A stretch of DNA of 25,222 bases from Candidatus Gallibacteroides avistercoris (GCA_018714665.1 DVNA01000152.1:1-25222), one strand, 5' to 3'; positions 1-7,792 are shown, numbered from the stretch's first letter. Notes: generated from the letters alone by a model not told the origin. Made by a program: numbers and translations.

Positions 1-1251
1 TTGGGCAGTATTTACGATTACAAGGTCAATTACTCTCATTTCGTCCAGTTGCGGGCCGAACGTTTGGAGCAGCAGCAGCGGGCGTACGAGAACCAGCAAA
101 AACAGATACAGGATACCGAGGCCTTTATAGAACGTTTCCGTTACAAGGCCACCAAGGCCGTGCAGGTACAGTCGCGTATCAAACAGCTCGAAAAGCTGGA
201 ACGGGTAGAGGTGGACGAGGTGGACAACTCCCGCCTGAACCTCAAATTCCCTCCCGCACCGCGCTCGGGCGATTATCCGGTGATTGCCGAGAACCTGAAA
301 AAAGCGTACGGTTCGCACGTGGTGTTCGATCAGGTAACCTTTACGATAGAGCGGGGAGAGAAAGTGGCTTTCGTCGGGAAAAACGGCGAGGGAAAATCGA
401 CGCTGGTCAAGTGTATCATGCATGAAATAGATGATTATACCGGAACGCTCAAATTGGGTTACAACATCAAGATCGGTTATTTTGCCCAGAACCAGGCCCA
501 GATGATGGACGAGGAGTTGACCGTGTTCGATACCATCGACCGGGTGGCCGTAGGAGATATCCGTACCAAGATACGGGATATTCTGGGAGCCTTTATGTTC
601 GGAGGGGAGGCCTCCGATAAAAAGGTAAAGGTGCTCTCCGGTGGGGAGAAGACCCGTTTGGCCATGATTCGTTTGCTGCTCGAACCGGTCAACCTGTTGA
701 TTCTCGATGAGCCGACCAACCATTTGGACATGAGGTCGAAAGATGTGTTGAAGCAGGCGATTAAGGATTTTGACGGAACGGTCATCGTCGTTTCGCACGA
801 TCGTGAGTTCCTCGACGGGCTCGTCTCCAAGGTGTATGAGTTTGGCGGAGGCCGGGTGCGCGAACATTTGGGAGGAATTTATGAGTTCCTGGAACGAAAG
901 AAACTTGACAGTTTAAAAGAGTTGGAACGCCCTGTTGCGGTATCTGCTGCATCTCGTGCGGAAAAGGAGAAAGAGAAAACGACTACCGAGAATAAGCTTT
1001 CGTACGAAGCGCGCAAAGAGTTGCACCGTCAGATAAAACGGGCCGAACGTGCCGTAGAGGCCACCGAGCGACGTATTCAGGAGATAGAGAAACAGATAGC
1101 AGAAATAGAACAGCAGCTCTCTACCCCCGAAGGGCTCTCCGATTTGGACTTGTGCGAAAAACACGGCGCGTTGCAGCGGGAGCTGAACGAGCGGATGGAG
1201 TGCTGGGAAGCCGAGACCTCTGAATTGGAGCGGCTCCGACAACAAGAATAA
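1..1251 (+). CDS. ABC-F family ATP-binding protein, 5'-truncated
   Basis: This is the C-terminal part of a soluble ABC-F ATPase, a family that acts on ribosomes or as Uup/YheS-like factors rather than as transporters. No transmembrane segment is seen. The window starts near the end of the first nucleotide-binding domain, so the TTG at base 1 is not a real start. Numbering from base 1, residues 15-75 are the charged helical interdomain linker (QLRAERLEQQQ onward). The second ATPase domain follows, with Walker A GKNGEGKST at 126-134, signature LSGGE at 212-216, Walker B LLILDEPTNHLD at 232-243, and the H-loop VVSHD at 263-267. Residues 330-415 are a Glu/Lys/Arg-rich C-terminal coiled coil, as in Uup-type members. 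The hydrolase gene follows 19 bases downstream on the same strand. Whether this is a housekeeping or an antibiotic-resistance ABC-F cannot be decided from this part; the tail favours a housekeeping Uup/YheS-like protein. Confidence 0.93.
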   Translation: MGSIYDYKVNYSHFVQLRAERLEQQQRAYENQQKQIQDTEAFIERFRYKATKAVQVQSRIKQLEKLERVEVDEVDNSRLNLKFPPAPRSGDYPVIAENLKKAYGSHVVFDQVTFTIERGEKVAFVGKNGEGKSTLVKCIMHEIDDYTGTLKLGYNIKIGYFAQNQAQMMDEELTVFDTIDRVAVGDIRTKIRDILGAFMFGGEASDKKVKVLSGGEKTRLAMIRLLLEPVNLLILDEPTNHLDMRSKDVLKQAIKDFDGTVIVVSHDREFLDGLVSKVYEFGGGRVREHLGGIYEFLERKKLDSLKELERPVAVSAASRAEKEKEKTTTENKLSYEARKELHRQIKRAERAVEATERRIQEIEKQIAEIEQQLSTPEGLSDLDLCEKHGALQRELNERMECWEAETSELERLRQQE

Positions 1252-1270
1252 TACGATAAAAAATAAAAGT

Positions 1271-2050
1271 ATGAGAACCTTCATGTTATGTATTTTGCAG
1301 TGTCTCTTGCTGCCGTTGTGGGCGGGAACACCGCAATTTGAAAAGAGAGAGATGGTAACGGCTCAGGGCGATACGTTGTTGTATCGGGTACTGTACCCCG
1401 AAAATTACGATGCCTCGGCCTCTGCTAAATATCCGTTGGTGTTGTTCTTGCACGGAGCGGGCGAACGGGGTACGGATAACGAAAAACAGTTGACGCACGG
1501 GGCCGGACAGTTCCTGAATCCGGTCAATCGGGAACAATACCCGGCCATTGTCCTGTTTCCCCAATGTCCGCCGGACCTTTATTGGGGTCTTGACAATCGT
1601 CCCGAAAATGGACTGGGAAACGACAAGTTCCCCCAAAATCCACCCCTTTCAAAAGCCTTTACACAGGTCAAGGAGTTGCTCGACAACTTTATCGGCCAGG
1701 GGCGTGTCGATACCCGTCGCATATACGTCGTAGGCCTTTCGATGGGAGGGATGGGTACCTTTGATATGGCCGCCCGTTTCCCCGATCTGTTTGCAGCCGC
1801 CGTACCCATCTGCGGAGGCATCTGTCCCGAACGGTTGGCTCCGGCGGTGAAGAAGGTCAAATTCCGTATCTTCCATGGCGATGCCGACGATATCGTTCCC
1901 GTAGATAATTCGCGCCAGATATACACCTACCTGAAAGAATCCGGAGCCGATGTCGAATACATCGAGTTCCCCGGTTGCAACCACGGCAGCTGGAATCCGG
2001 CGTTTAACCGTCCCGACTTTATGGAGTGGCTGTTCAAACAGAAGAAATAG
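1271..2050 (+). CDS. secreted alpha/beta hydrolase, esterase/peptidase-like
   Basis: This is a 259-aa alpha/beta hydrolase with an N-terminal Sec signal (hydrophobic residues 4-17, likely cleavage near A18-G19), so it probably acts in the periplasm. The oxyanion-hole region FLHGAGERG follows the first strand. The nucleophile elbow is GLSMGG with Ser157. The acid is probably Asp206 in HGDADDIVP, and the catalytic His is His238 in GCNHGSW. The triad and length match the PHB-depolymerase/dienelactone-hydrolase-like group often annotated as predicted peptidase or phospholipase. The substrate is unknown; a carbohydrate ester is plausible in this organism type but is inference. It follows the ABC-F gene by 19 bases and is closed by a strong terminator, so the two are probably co-transcribed. 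Confidence 0.88.
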   Translation: MRTFMLCILQCLLLPLWAGTPQFEKREMVTAQGDTLLYRVLYPENYDASASAKYPLVLFLHGAGERGTDNEKQLTHGAGQFLNPVNREQYPAIVLFPQCPPDLYWGLDNRPENGLGNDKFPQNPPLSKAFTQVKELLDNFIGQGRVDTRRIYVVGLSMGGMGTFDMAARFPDLFAAAVPICGGICPERLAPAVKKVKFRIFHGDADDIVPVDNSRQIYTYLKESGADVEYIEFPGCNHGSWNPAFNRPDFMEWLFKQKK

Positions 2051-2060
2051 AGATGAAGTG

Positions 2061-2102
2061 AAATACCCGGAAGGAACCGTTCCTTCCTTCCGGGTATTTT
2101 TT
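2061..2102 (+). terminator. intrinsic terminator after the hydrolase gene
   Basis: A perfect 16-bp stem (2061-2076 with 2084-2099) with a 7-base loop runs into six T residues at 2097-2102. It starts 10 bases after the hydrolase stop codon and ends the ABC-F/hydrolase unit. Confidence 0.92.
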
Positions 2103-2237
2103 GTTTCGTAGATATAGATTATAGGGGCTTGTCTCAATAGGGTTGTTCCCTGATATTCTGATGTCGTCTATTTTCGCTATTAAAAATATTTCTTTGTAAA
2201 AAGGGTAAAACAAACATATTATCTTAATCTTCGTCGA

Positions 2238-3209
2238 ATGAAAAACAAAAGATATTTCTGGCGGTTGCTTTTATGGGTCGGCATATTGTGTGTATGTATG
2301 GGTGCTACATCCGTTAAAGAGAGAGAAAAAACAGCCTTGACGGTTTCGGACGATGAACCAGTATGGTTTTGCGACTATAACGGGAATTTAGGCGTTTCAC
2401 CCATAAAGGGGATTATATACAATGCCATCAACAAAGATTACGTTGAAAACAAGAACGGCCTAACCATCCGGATACACCAGGATAAGACCCGGGATCCACA
2501 CTCCGGGAGCAGTGAAAAAACGTTTCAAATCATCGCAATCAACAGGAATGCCACTCCTGACACGAGGGGAGGTTATTTCAACGCACAGCTAACCCCTCTT
2601 TCAGATGCCCAGCAGATTGATTTTTCCATCAATAAGTTCTATCCGTTTGGTTATGAGCGTATCCTGGTCTGGGCACTTATGCCTAAATCCATCGAAAAGG
2701 TGGAGTACAAAACACTTCAACAACGGATAGACGAGCAACTGAACTATTACGAAGGTATCCAGAACCCGCTTGTATGTTTTACGTTAAGAAGAAGCGATGA
2801 ATATACATCTGCCAACAATTCTGTCTTGTATGTGGTGAATGGTATAGAAATACCCGAAAGGGTATTTGATGCCCTGAATCCGATTTTTATCCGTTCGTTG
2901 AACCGGAGGACAGACGAAGAGACATTGCGCAAGTATAACAGAAAAAAGGCGAAAGAGGTCGTTGTCATTGAGACGTTTACCCACCAGGAGATTATTGCTC
3001 CGAATGTCATTCTCTCTACCGGGCGGGGGAATGCACGCTTTTTTGTAAATGACATAGAGATAACCAAAGATATTTTTCTGGCGCTAAAACCCGCTTATTT
3101 CAGAGAGACGCAGAAAATACGGGAGAACGATGAAAATTACCGATACATAGAGGGTAAACATCCCGAGGATAATCCTAAAACACGGACCCTGTATAAGGCC
3201 TATATCTAA
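2238..3209 (+). CDS. exported protein of unknown function with duplicated plug-like motif
   Basis: This 323-aa protein has an N-terminal signal (basic MKNKR, hydrophobic 9-22) and is probably periplasmic or outer-membrane attached. I do not recognise a named family. The C-terminal half holds two copies of one motif: residues about 196-219 (VNGIEIPERVFDALNP) and 266-289 (VNDIEITKDIFLALKP). They share the pattern VN-G/D-IEI-x3-V/I-F-x-AL-x-P-x2-x-R. The first copy and the following LRKYNRKKAKEVVVIET resemble the TonB-receptor plug-like module (IDGK..., ...KYG.KGKNGVIIIT) that ends many Bacteroidetes sensor and peptidase proteins. No transmembrane barrel or catalytic motif is visible. It stands alone between the 2061-2102 terminator and the flavodiiron gene. 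No match to the -7 element was found within 40 bases upstream. It is more AT-rich in codon use than its neighbours. Confidence 0.75.
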   Translation: MKNKRYFWRLLLWVGILCVCMGATSVKEREKTALTVSDDEPVWFCDYNGNLGVSPIKGIIYNAINKDYVENKNGLTIRIHQDKTRDPHSGSSEKTFQIIAINRNATPDTRGGYFNAQLTPLSDAQQIDFSINKFYPFGYERILVWALMPKSIEKVEYKTLQQRIDEQLNYYEGIQNPLVCFTLRRSDEYTSANNSVLYVVNGIEIPERVFDALNPIFIRSLNRRTDEETLRKYNRKKAKEVVVIETFTHQEIIAPNVILSTGRGNARFFVNDIEITKDIFLALKPAYFRETQKIRENDENYRYIEGKHPEDNPKTRTLYKAYI

Positions 3210-3272
3210 TGTAGGCTCCCGGTTTTATACATATTTACAATCTTTTATGGCACGACCTTTGTCATTTATCGT

Positions 3273-3280
3273 TAATTTTG
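3273..3280 (+). promoter_or_regulatory. -7 promoter element of the flavodiiron gene
   Basis: TAATTTTG matches the Bacteroidetes -7 consensus TAnnTTTG exactly and ends 22 bases before the start codon at 3303. No good TTTG is found about 19 bases upstream, so the -33 box is weak or absent. Confidence 0.6.
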
Positions 3281-3302
3281 TCCGGGAAAAGATAAAGATA
3301 CA

Positions 3303-4487
3303 ATGATAGAAATTTCAAAAGACATTTTTTATGTGGGCGTCAACGATCGGACCAAACACCGGTTCGAGGCGTTGTGGCCTCTGCCGTTGGGAGTATCGTA
3401 CAATTCGTATTTAATTGTCGATGAAAAGGTGGCGTTGATAGACACGGTAGATCATTGCCATGCCGATCTCTATCTCTCGAAAATCAAAGAGGTGTTGGGC
3501 GATCGCCCGATCGATTACCTGGTCATCAACCACATGGAGCCCGACCATTCGGCCGCCATCCGCTTTATCCGGCAACACTATCCGGATATTATCCTGGTGG
3601 GGAACGGCAAAACGTTGCAGATGGTAAATGGCTTTTACGGCATTTGCCAGGGGACGCACGAAGTAAAAGATAAAGATACGTTGTCGTTGGGTTCGCGAAG
3701 TTTGCACTTTTACCTGACCCCCATGGTGCACTGGCCCGAGACGATGATGACATACGACCCGCTCTCCAAAACCCTCTTCTCGGGGGATGCTTTCGGTTGC
3801 TTTGGCGCCTTGAACGGAGGCGTTGTCGATACCGAAATCAATACCGATATCTATTGGGATGAGATGTGGCGCTATTACGCCAACATCGTGGGCAAATACG
3901 GCTCACCTGTACAGAAAGCGTTGCAAAAGCTGTCGGAGACGGATATCCGCCTGATATGCTCTACGCACGGGCCGGTTTGGAAGGAGCAGATTTCCCGGGT
4001 AGTCGATCTCTATGACCGGGCCAGCCGTTACGAAGGAGCTCCCGGTGTGGTTATCGCATACGGCAGTATGTATGGCAATACCGAGCAGATGGCCGAATAT
4101 ATGGCCCGCGTATTGGTAGAGAAGGGTATCCGCGATGTGGTTCTGCACAATGTATCCAAATCGAACCTGTCGTACGTATTGCGGGACATTTTTAAATACA
4201 AAGGGTTGATTATCGGCAGTCCCACCTATACGAACGACCTTTTCCCCGAAATAGAGTCGCTGGCTTCCAAACTGGAAAGCCGCGACGTAAAGAACCGCCT
4301 TTTCGGGTATTTCGGCTCCTATACGTGGGCCGGAGCAGCCGTACGGCACTTGACGGCCTTTGCCCAGAAGATGCGTTGGGAGGTGGTTGCAGAACCGGTG
4401 GAGATGAAACAGGGTTTCTCTGTCGACATAATGGCGCCTTGTCGTCAGTTGGCCGAGAGTATGGCCGTCCGCTTACAACAGGCGTAA
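3303..4487 (+). CDS. FprA-family flavodiiron protein
   Basis: This 394-aa protein is an A-type flavoprotein of the FprA/ROO group. These cytoplasmic enzymes reduce O2 to water or NO to N2O with electrons from rubredoxin or a similar donor. Residues 1-240 are a metallo-beta-lactamase-like domain with the diiron ligands in order: HMEPDHS (His77, Glu79, Asp81, His82), His143 in MVHWPE, Asp162 in SGDAFG, and His222 in CSTHGP. Residues 248-394 are a flavodoxin domain with the FMN phosphate loop GSMYGNTE at 254-261. No C-terminal rubredoxin or flavin reductase module is attached, so the partner is separate. Length is normal for the family. It is a single-gene unit with a -7 element upstream and a terminator downstream. 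In an anaerobe the likely job is oxygen or NO detoxification; which substrate is preferred cannot be told. Confidence 0.95.
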   Translation: MIEISKDIFYVGVNDRTKHRFEALWPLPLGVSYNSYLIVDEKVALIDTVDHCHADLYLSKIKEVLGDRPIDYLVINHMEPDHSAAIRFIRQHYPDIILVGNGKTLQMVNGFYGICQGTHEVKDKDTLSLGSRSLHFYLTPMVHWPETMMTYDPLSKTLFSGDAFGCFGALNGGVVDTEINTDIYWDEMWRYYANIVGKYGSPVQKALQKLSETDIRLICSTHGPVWKEQISRVVDLYDRASRYEGAPGVVIAYGSMYGNTEQMAEYMARVLVEKGIRDVVLHNVSKSNLSYVLRDIFKYKGLIIGSPTYTNDLFPEIESLASKLESRDVKNRLFGYFGSYTWAGAAVRHLTAFAQKMRWEVVAEPVEMKQGFSVDIMAPCRQLAESMAVRLQQA

Positions 4488-4516
4488 AACAAAATTTTAG
4501 TGATCTATCCGATATT

Positions 4517-4551
4517 TCCCTTTTCCGGCTATCCGGAAGAGGGATTTTTTT
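4517..4551 (+). terminator. intrinsic terminator after the flavodiiron gene
   Basis: A 12-bp stem (4517-4528 with 4533-4544, one G-U pair) with a 4-base loop is followed by seven T residues at 4545-4551. It lies 30 bases after the stop codon. Confidence 0.88.
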
Positions 4552-4610
4552 AGGAGGCCGAGGTTTTCTGTCTGGGATGGAGTCTCTCGTTGAGGCGAGT
4601 ATTGATAAAT

Positions 4611-4642
4611 AAAAAAGGGAAGCATTCGTGCTTCCCTTTTTT
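4611..4642 (-). terminator. mdh: terminator of mdh, symmetric in both directions
   Basis: A perfect 14-bp stem (4611-4624 with 4629-4642) has a TTCG loop on the plus strand and A6/T6 runs as its outer arms. It starts 18 bases past the mdh stop codon. The symmetric A/T arms let it also back up the flavodiiron terminator from the other side. Confidence 0.9.
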
Positions 4643-4659
4643 ATCTTTTGTCTCTTATA

Positions 4660-5601
4660 TTAAAGAGCGTTGATTTCTTTCAATACGCTGTTTGTTTTGT
4701 GAACGGCGGCAGCGCTCTTGGCGAACAGCGCCTTTTCTTCGTCGTTCAGTTGGAAATCGACAATCTTTTCGCAACCGTTTTTGCCCAAGATAACCGGAAC
4801 ACCGATGCAGATGTCTGATTCTCCGTATTCACCTTCCAGGTAAACGCTGCAAGGAACCAGTTTTTTCTGGTCGTGGATGATAGATTCTACTACAAAAGCA
4901 GCAGCAGCTCCCGGAGCGTACCAAGCCGATGTGCCGAGCAGACCGGTCAATGTAGCACCGCCTACCATGGTGTCGGCAGCTACTTTACTCAAAACTTCTG
5001 CACTCAGGTAGTTGGAAACGGGAACGCCTTTGTAGGTAGCGTAACGGGTCAACGGAATCATGGTCGTATCGCCGTGTCCGCCGATAACAACACCTTCTAC
5101 TTCGTTGGCGTTGGCATTCAGGGCCTGGCTCAAATAGCATTTGAAACGAGAACTGTCCAACGCGCCACCCATACCGATTACGCGGTTTTTAGGAAGACCT
5201 GTTGCTTTGAGAGTCAGGTATGTCATGGTATCCATCGGGTTGCTTACGCATACGATGATGGCATTGGGCGAATAGGTTAAGATATTGTTTACAACCGATT
5301 TTACGATACCGGCGTTTACACCGATCAACTCTTCGCGAGTCATACCCGGTTTACGGGGAATACCGGATGTTACTACCACTACATCCGAATCTTTTGTTGC
5401 AGCATAGTCGTTGGTTACACCGCTGATGCGAGTGTCAAATCCTAGCAATGCAGCCGTCTGCATCATATCCAGCGATTTCCCTTCGGAAATACCTTCTTTG
5501 ATGTCCAACAATACCACTTGATCAGCTACTTCTTTAAAAGCTAATACATTAGCGCACGTAGCACCTACGTTACCTGCACCTACAACTGTTACTTTTGACA
5601 T
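4660..5601 (-). CDS. mdh: malate dehydrogenase, LDH-like NAD-dependent type
   Basis: This 313-aa cytoplasmic enzyme interconverts malate and oxaloacetate with NAD. In anaerobic Bacteroidales it serves the reductive branch to fumarate and succinate. The N-terminal Rossmann fold has GAGNVG at 8-13, and Asp33 at the end of strand 2 indicates NAD rather than NADP. Substrate residues are Arg83 and Arg89 in IPRKPGMTREEL, Asn121 in SNPMD, and Arg152. The Arg at 83 marks malate rather than lactate specificity. The catalytic pair is Asp149 and His176 (GGHGDTT). Length and motifs fit the type-3 LDH-like MDH group. It has its own promoter and terminator and so forms a single-gene unit. Confidence 0.97.
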   Translation of the reverse strand: MSKVTVVGAGNVGATCANVLAFKEVADQVVLLDIKEGISEGKSLDMMQTAALLGFDTRISGVTNDYAATKDSDVVVVTSGIPRKPGMTREELIGVNAGIVKSVVNNILTYSPNAIIVCVSNPMDTMTYLTLKATGLPKNRVIGMGGALDSSRFKCYLSQALNANANEVEGVVIGGHGDTTMIPLTRYATYKGVPVSNYLSAEVLSKVAADTMVGGATLTGLLGTSAWYAPGAAAAFVVESIIHDQKKLVPCSVYLEGEYGESDICIGVPVILGKNGCEKIVDFQLNDEEKALFAKSAAAVHKTNSVLKEINAL

Positions 5602-5649
5602 AATCTATATACTTTATTTTGATGAATGAAATCTCGTTTTTCAACCCAA

Positions 5650-5657
5650 CAAAGATA
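5650..5657 (-). promoter_or_regulatory. mdh: -7 promoter element of mdh
   Basis: On the minus strand the sequence reads TATCTTTG, a perfect TAnnTTTG, 48 bases upstream of the mdh start codon. The -33 region about 19 bases further up is T-rich but has no clean TTTG. Confidence 0.65.
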
Positions 5658-5769
5658 GGACTAATTCCAATTAAAGAAAAATATCCGTATTTAATTTTTG
5701 ATTAATATTTGTCAAATAGATGCGTCTGTCAAACAACCTGTCTTTTTGATAAAACGCAATGATTACCAC

Positions 5770-5925
5770 ATGAAAATTCATAAAACGAGACCTTTTTTAA
5801 TTGATTCATTAGAAGGTGTTTTATTTAGTTGCGTTTTATTAATTGTTTTTGTAGGTTTGTATGCGGTTGAAAGTTTTCTTCTTAGAAATAAAAATAAGGG
5901 TATGATGATGCGAAGAGGTGATTGA
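5770..5925 (+). CDS. possible small single-span membrane peptide, 51 aa
   Basis: An ATG-started frame of 51 codons encodes a basic N-terminus (MKIHKTR), one hydrophobic segment at about 17-34 (GVLFSCVLLIVFVGLYAV) and a basic tail rich in Arg, Lys and Met. This is the layout of small inner-membrane peptides. Against it: codon use is very AT-rich, no exact TAnnTTTG element or ribosome-binding site is seen, and I recognise no family. The frame also stays open upstream to 5698. It may be chance in AT-rich DNA. Confidence 0.3.
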   Translation: MKIHKTRPFLIDSLEGVLFSCVLLIVFVGLYAVESFLLRNKNKGMMMRRGD

Positions 5926-6000
5926 GGGGGCTGTTGTTCTTTCCTTGTATTGTGAAGGCGAGACCTGTTTTGGGGCATTGGGGTTCTTTGGGGCGGGTAG

Positions 6001-6179
6001 GTTGTTTGGTGTTACATACTGCTTGCAGATGCCAAACCGGATTATATCTTTACGATGGAAGGAGTGGATGCAGATGAAACTGTCCGACGGTTTACTACAA
6101 AACTCCCGTTGACAGCATAATGACTGGTTATCTAACTCGTTTGCCGGATGTGCAGTGTTTGAAAGATGTATTTTTTTGA
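6001..6179 (+). pseudogene. probable frameshifted gene remnant
   Basis: Two overlapping frames read like pieces of one ordinary protein. The first, 6001-6120, is open from a stop at 5998-6000 and gives LLADAKPDYIFTMEGVDAD and then ETVRRFTTKLPLTA. The second, about 6073-6179, is offset by one base and gives VYYKTPVDSIMTGYLTRLP before its stop. The best join would be a frameshift near 6085-6095. Neither piece has a plausible start or full domain, and I cannot name the parent family. What I see is protein-like composition in two frames; that it is a decayed gene is inference. Confidence 0.35.
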
Positions 6180-6198
6180 AGGTGTAATAAAAACTTAG

Positions 6199-6291
6199 AA
6201 TAGTTCTGTTCCGACAAAGTTGTTGAATTTACAAGTGTGTGCATTTATAAATTGTCGATTCCCATCGAGAAATGCCGGAAACAGAACTATT
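6199..6291. repeat. inverted repeat with nested hairpins, 93 bp
   Basis: A 12-bp perfect inverted repeat (6199-6210 with 6280-6291) continues for three more pairs across a one-base bulge. Between the arms are smaller potential stems: AATTTA with TAAATT near 6227-6252, and TCGAT with ATCGA near 6255-6268. Folded as RNA it would be a closed multi-branched structure. It matches no RNA family I recognise and could also be the ends of a lost small element. Confidence 0.4.
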
Positions 6292-6516
6292 GGCTATGAC
6301 TGTGCAATGTATTTTATTAGGAAAAATCTTTGGTAGTTCCCTCTTTCTGTTTTTTTTCTTGTAAAGCAAGATAAAACGCGAAGCTAAGATAATGATTTTT
6401 TTTTGAAATGGCGTAAAAAACACAAGAAATTCGTATAAAAAATAAGAATTTCGATAGATTGATCTTTCTTGAAGGCTGTTTGGAAAGAATTGTGATTTCT
6501 AAGGATTATAATATCA

Positions 6517-6567
6517 GACAAATAGGGCCATCTGTATTACGCAAATTATAGATTGGCCCTATTTGTC
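6517..6567. repeat. 14-bp perfect inverted repeat with 23-base loop
   Basis: The arms at 6517-6530 and 6554-6567 are perfectly complementary (GACAAATAGGGCCA and its reverse complement). Weaker pairing continues outward (ATAT with ATAT). It lies 119 bases past the GH43 stop on the minus strand. No T run follows on either strand, so it is not a typical intrinsic terminator. It could stabilise the 3' end of the GH operon transcript. Confidence 0.55.
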
Positions 6568-6685
6568 GAATATAAGGGATAAGAAGCTGTGTTTGCAGAG
6601 AACTCCCTGGGTTTGCAGGAGCTGTTCTGTTTCCGTTTGGTCCATCGCTGTTGTATGGATTGCCAACCGATAGATCGGACGTATC

Positions 6686-7792
6686 TTATTCCATTGTTTG
6701 TGGGGAGGTAGTAGGCCCGTCCACCCGCAAAACACCGTCCTCTCCGATACTCATTTTGTCGATGAATACCACTCTTTTGTTGCCGGTTTGGCTTGTCCGC
6801 CCGTGATAGACGCAGTAGAGTTGTTTCCCGTCTCGGCTGGTAGTTACGCTGTTGTGTCCCGTCCCGGTTACAATGCCGCCTTGTGCGGTGTTTTTTTGCA
6901 GTACCGGGTTGTTGTCTGCTTTTCGGAAAGGCCCTAACGGGTTTTCTGATACGGCATATCCTACGGCGTAGTTAGCTCCTCCGAAAAAGTTGGCCGAGTA
7001 CATCATGTAGTATTTCCCCTCGTGCTTCAACATGAACGAGCCTTCGGTCCACCGGCGGTTTACTTCGCCCGAGGTAACCGAGCGGCTCTCCCATTCGCTC
7101 TGCGTGTCATCCGCTTTTACGGGCGGGCGCAGCAGGAGGACCGGTTCGCCTATTGCCCCCGTCAGGTCGGGTTTTACCTGGATGCCGTATATCCAGCTCT
7201 CTTCTATCTCATCGAACTTTCCTTCTGCCCGGGCCTTGTCTGCAATTTCGCTCTCTACCGGATGTTTGTAGCAGCAGCGCGAATAATAGAGATAGAGATT
7301 CCCTTGGTCGTCTTCAATCAGGTTGCCGTCTATGATGGGATATCCCGGGTCGAACAGAGGTCTGTCGCTGAGCTCCTTAAACGGGCCGGTAGGCTTGTCG
7401 GATACCGCTACTCCGATGCGGAAGTTCTCGGCTTCGTTTGTCGGGTTGTACCGCCAGTCGGCGCTGAAAAGCATATAGTATTTCCCGTTCCGGTAGTAAA
7501 CTTCCGGTGCCCAGAAATTGGCTATGGCCCACGAATCGGGGGTATTGCCGCGGTAAACCTGTCCTTCCGGAGTCCAATGTACCAGATCGTCCGATGAGCA
7601 GGCTTCGAATCCGTCGATGTTGCCGCTTTCGCTGGTCCCGTACATATAGTAGCGCCCGTCGGGAGCTAACAGGACAAAGGGGTCGCCGAATTGTACCTCC
7701 AACGGGTTCTGGTATTCGGTTTTGTCTTTCCCTTTTTGGCAAGCCCCCAGCAGGAGAATTGCCAGGAGCCATGTAATTTGTCGAGTTTTCAT
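6686..7792 (-). CDS. GH43-family glycoside hydrolase lipoprotein
   Basis: This 368-aa five-bladed beta-propeller enzyme is of the GH43 type (arabinofuranosidase, xylosidase or arabinanase activities). A lipoprotein signal ends in LLLGAC with Cys18 as the lipidated residue, so it should be anchored in the membrane facing the periplasm or the cell surface. The catalytic residues are all visible: Asp37 in FGDPFV (base), Asp155 in IIDGNLI (pKa modulator) and Glu250 in WTEGSFM (acid). The blade motif WAPEVYYRNGKYYM lies at 94-107, and the conserved GTGHNS with His313 is near the end. No carbohydrate-binding module follows; the protein is a single domain. It is the last gene of the three-gene operon, 17 bases after the GH-like gene. 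The exact substrate cannot be told. Confidence 0.93.
   Translation of the reverse strand: MKTRQITWLLAILLLGACQKGKDKTEYQNPLEVQFGDPFVLLAPDGRYYMYGTSESGNIDGFEACSSDDLVHWTPEGQVYRGNTPDSWAIANFWAPEVYYRNGKYYMLFSADWRYNPTNEAENFRIGVAVSDKPTGPFKELSDRPLFDPGYPIIDGNLIEDDQGNLYLYYSRCCYKHPVESEIADKARAEGKFDEIEESWIYGIQVKPDLTGAIGEPVLLLRPPVKADDTQSEWESRSVTSGEVNRRWTEGSFMLKHEGKYYMMYSANFFGGANYAVGYAVSENPLGPFRKADNNPVLQKNTAQGGIVTGTGHNSVTTSRDGKQLYCVYHGRTSQTGNKRVVFIDKMSIGEDGVLRVDGPTTSPQTME

Larger units (their letters stand above)
5658..6685. other. gene-poor AT-rich interval of about 1 kb
   Basis: No intact conserved gene is seen on either strand between the mdh promoter and the GH43 gene. The interval holds a possible small membrane-peptide frame (5770-5925), a protein-like but broken reading frame (6001-6179), a 12-bp inverted repeat spanning 6199-6291, and a 14-bp inverted repeat at 6517-6567. 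It also holds a short minus-strand open frame at 6559-6645 and two GTTTGCAG-containing short repeats near 6590-6620. Base composition is clearly more AT-rich than the flanking genes. It may be the scar of a decayed gene plus regulatory or RNA structure. Confidence 0.6.

Noticed and set aside
913..1284. Minus-strand hydrophobic frame opposite the ABC-F coiled coil
   Set aside because: The Leu/Phe-rich product is the antisense of a Glu/Lys-rich coiled coil, a common artefact.
5918..6112. 64-codon plus-strand frame in the gene-poor gap
   Set aside because: The product is low-complexity and unlike a protein domain; the other two frames over the same DNA read better and suggest a remnant.
6229..6423. 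64-codon minus-strand frame
   Set aside because: Lys/Ile-rich product of AT-rich DNA with no promoter, start context or family resemblance.
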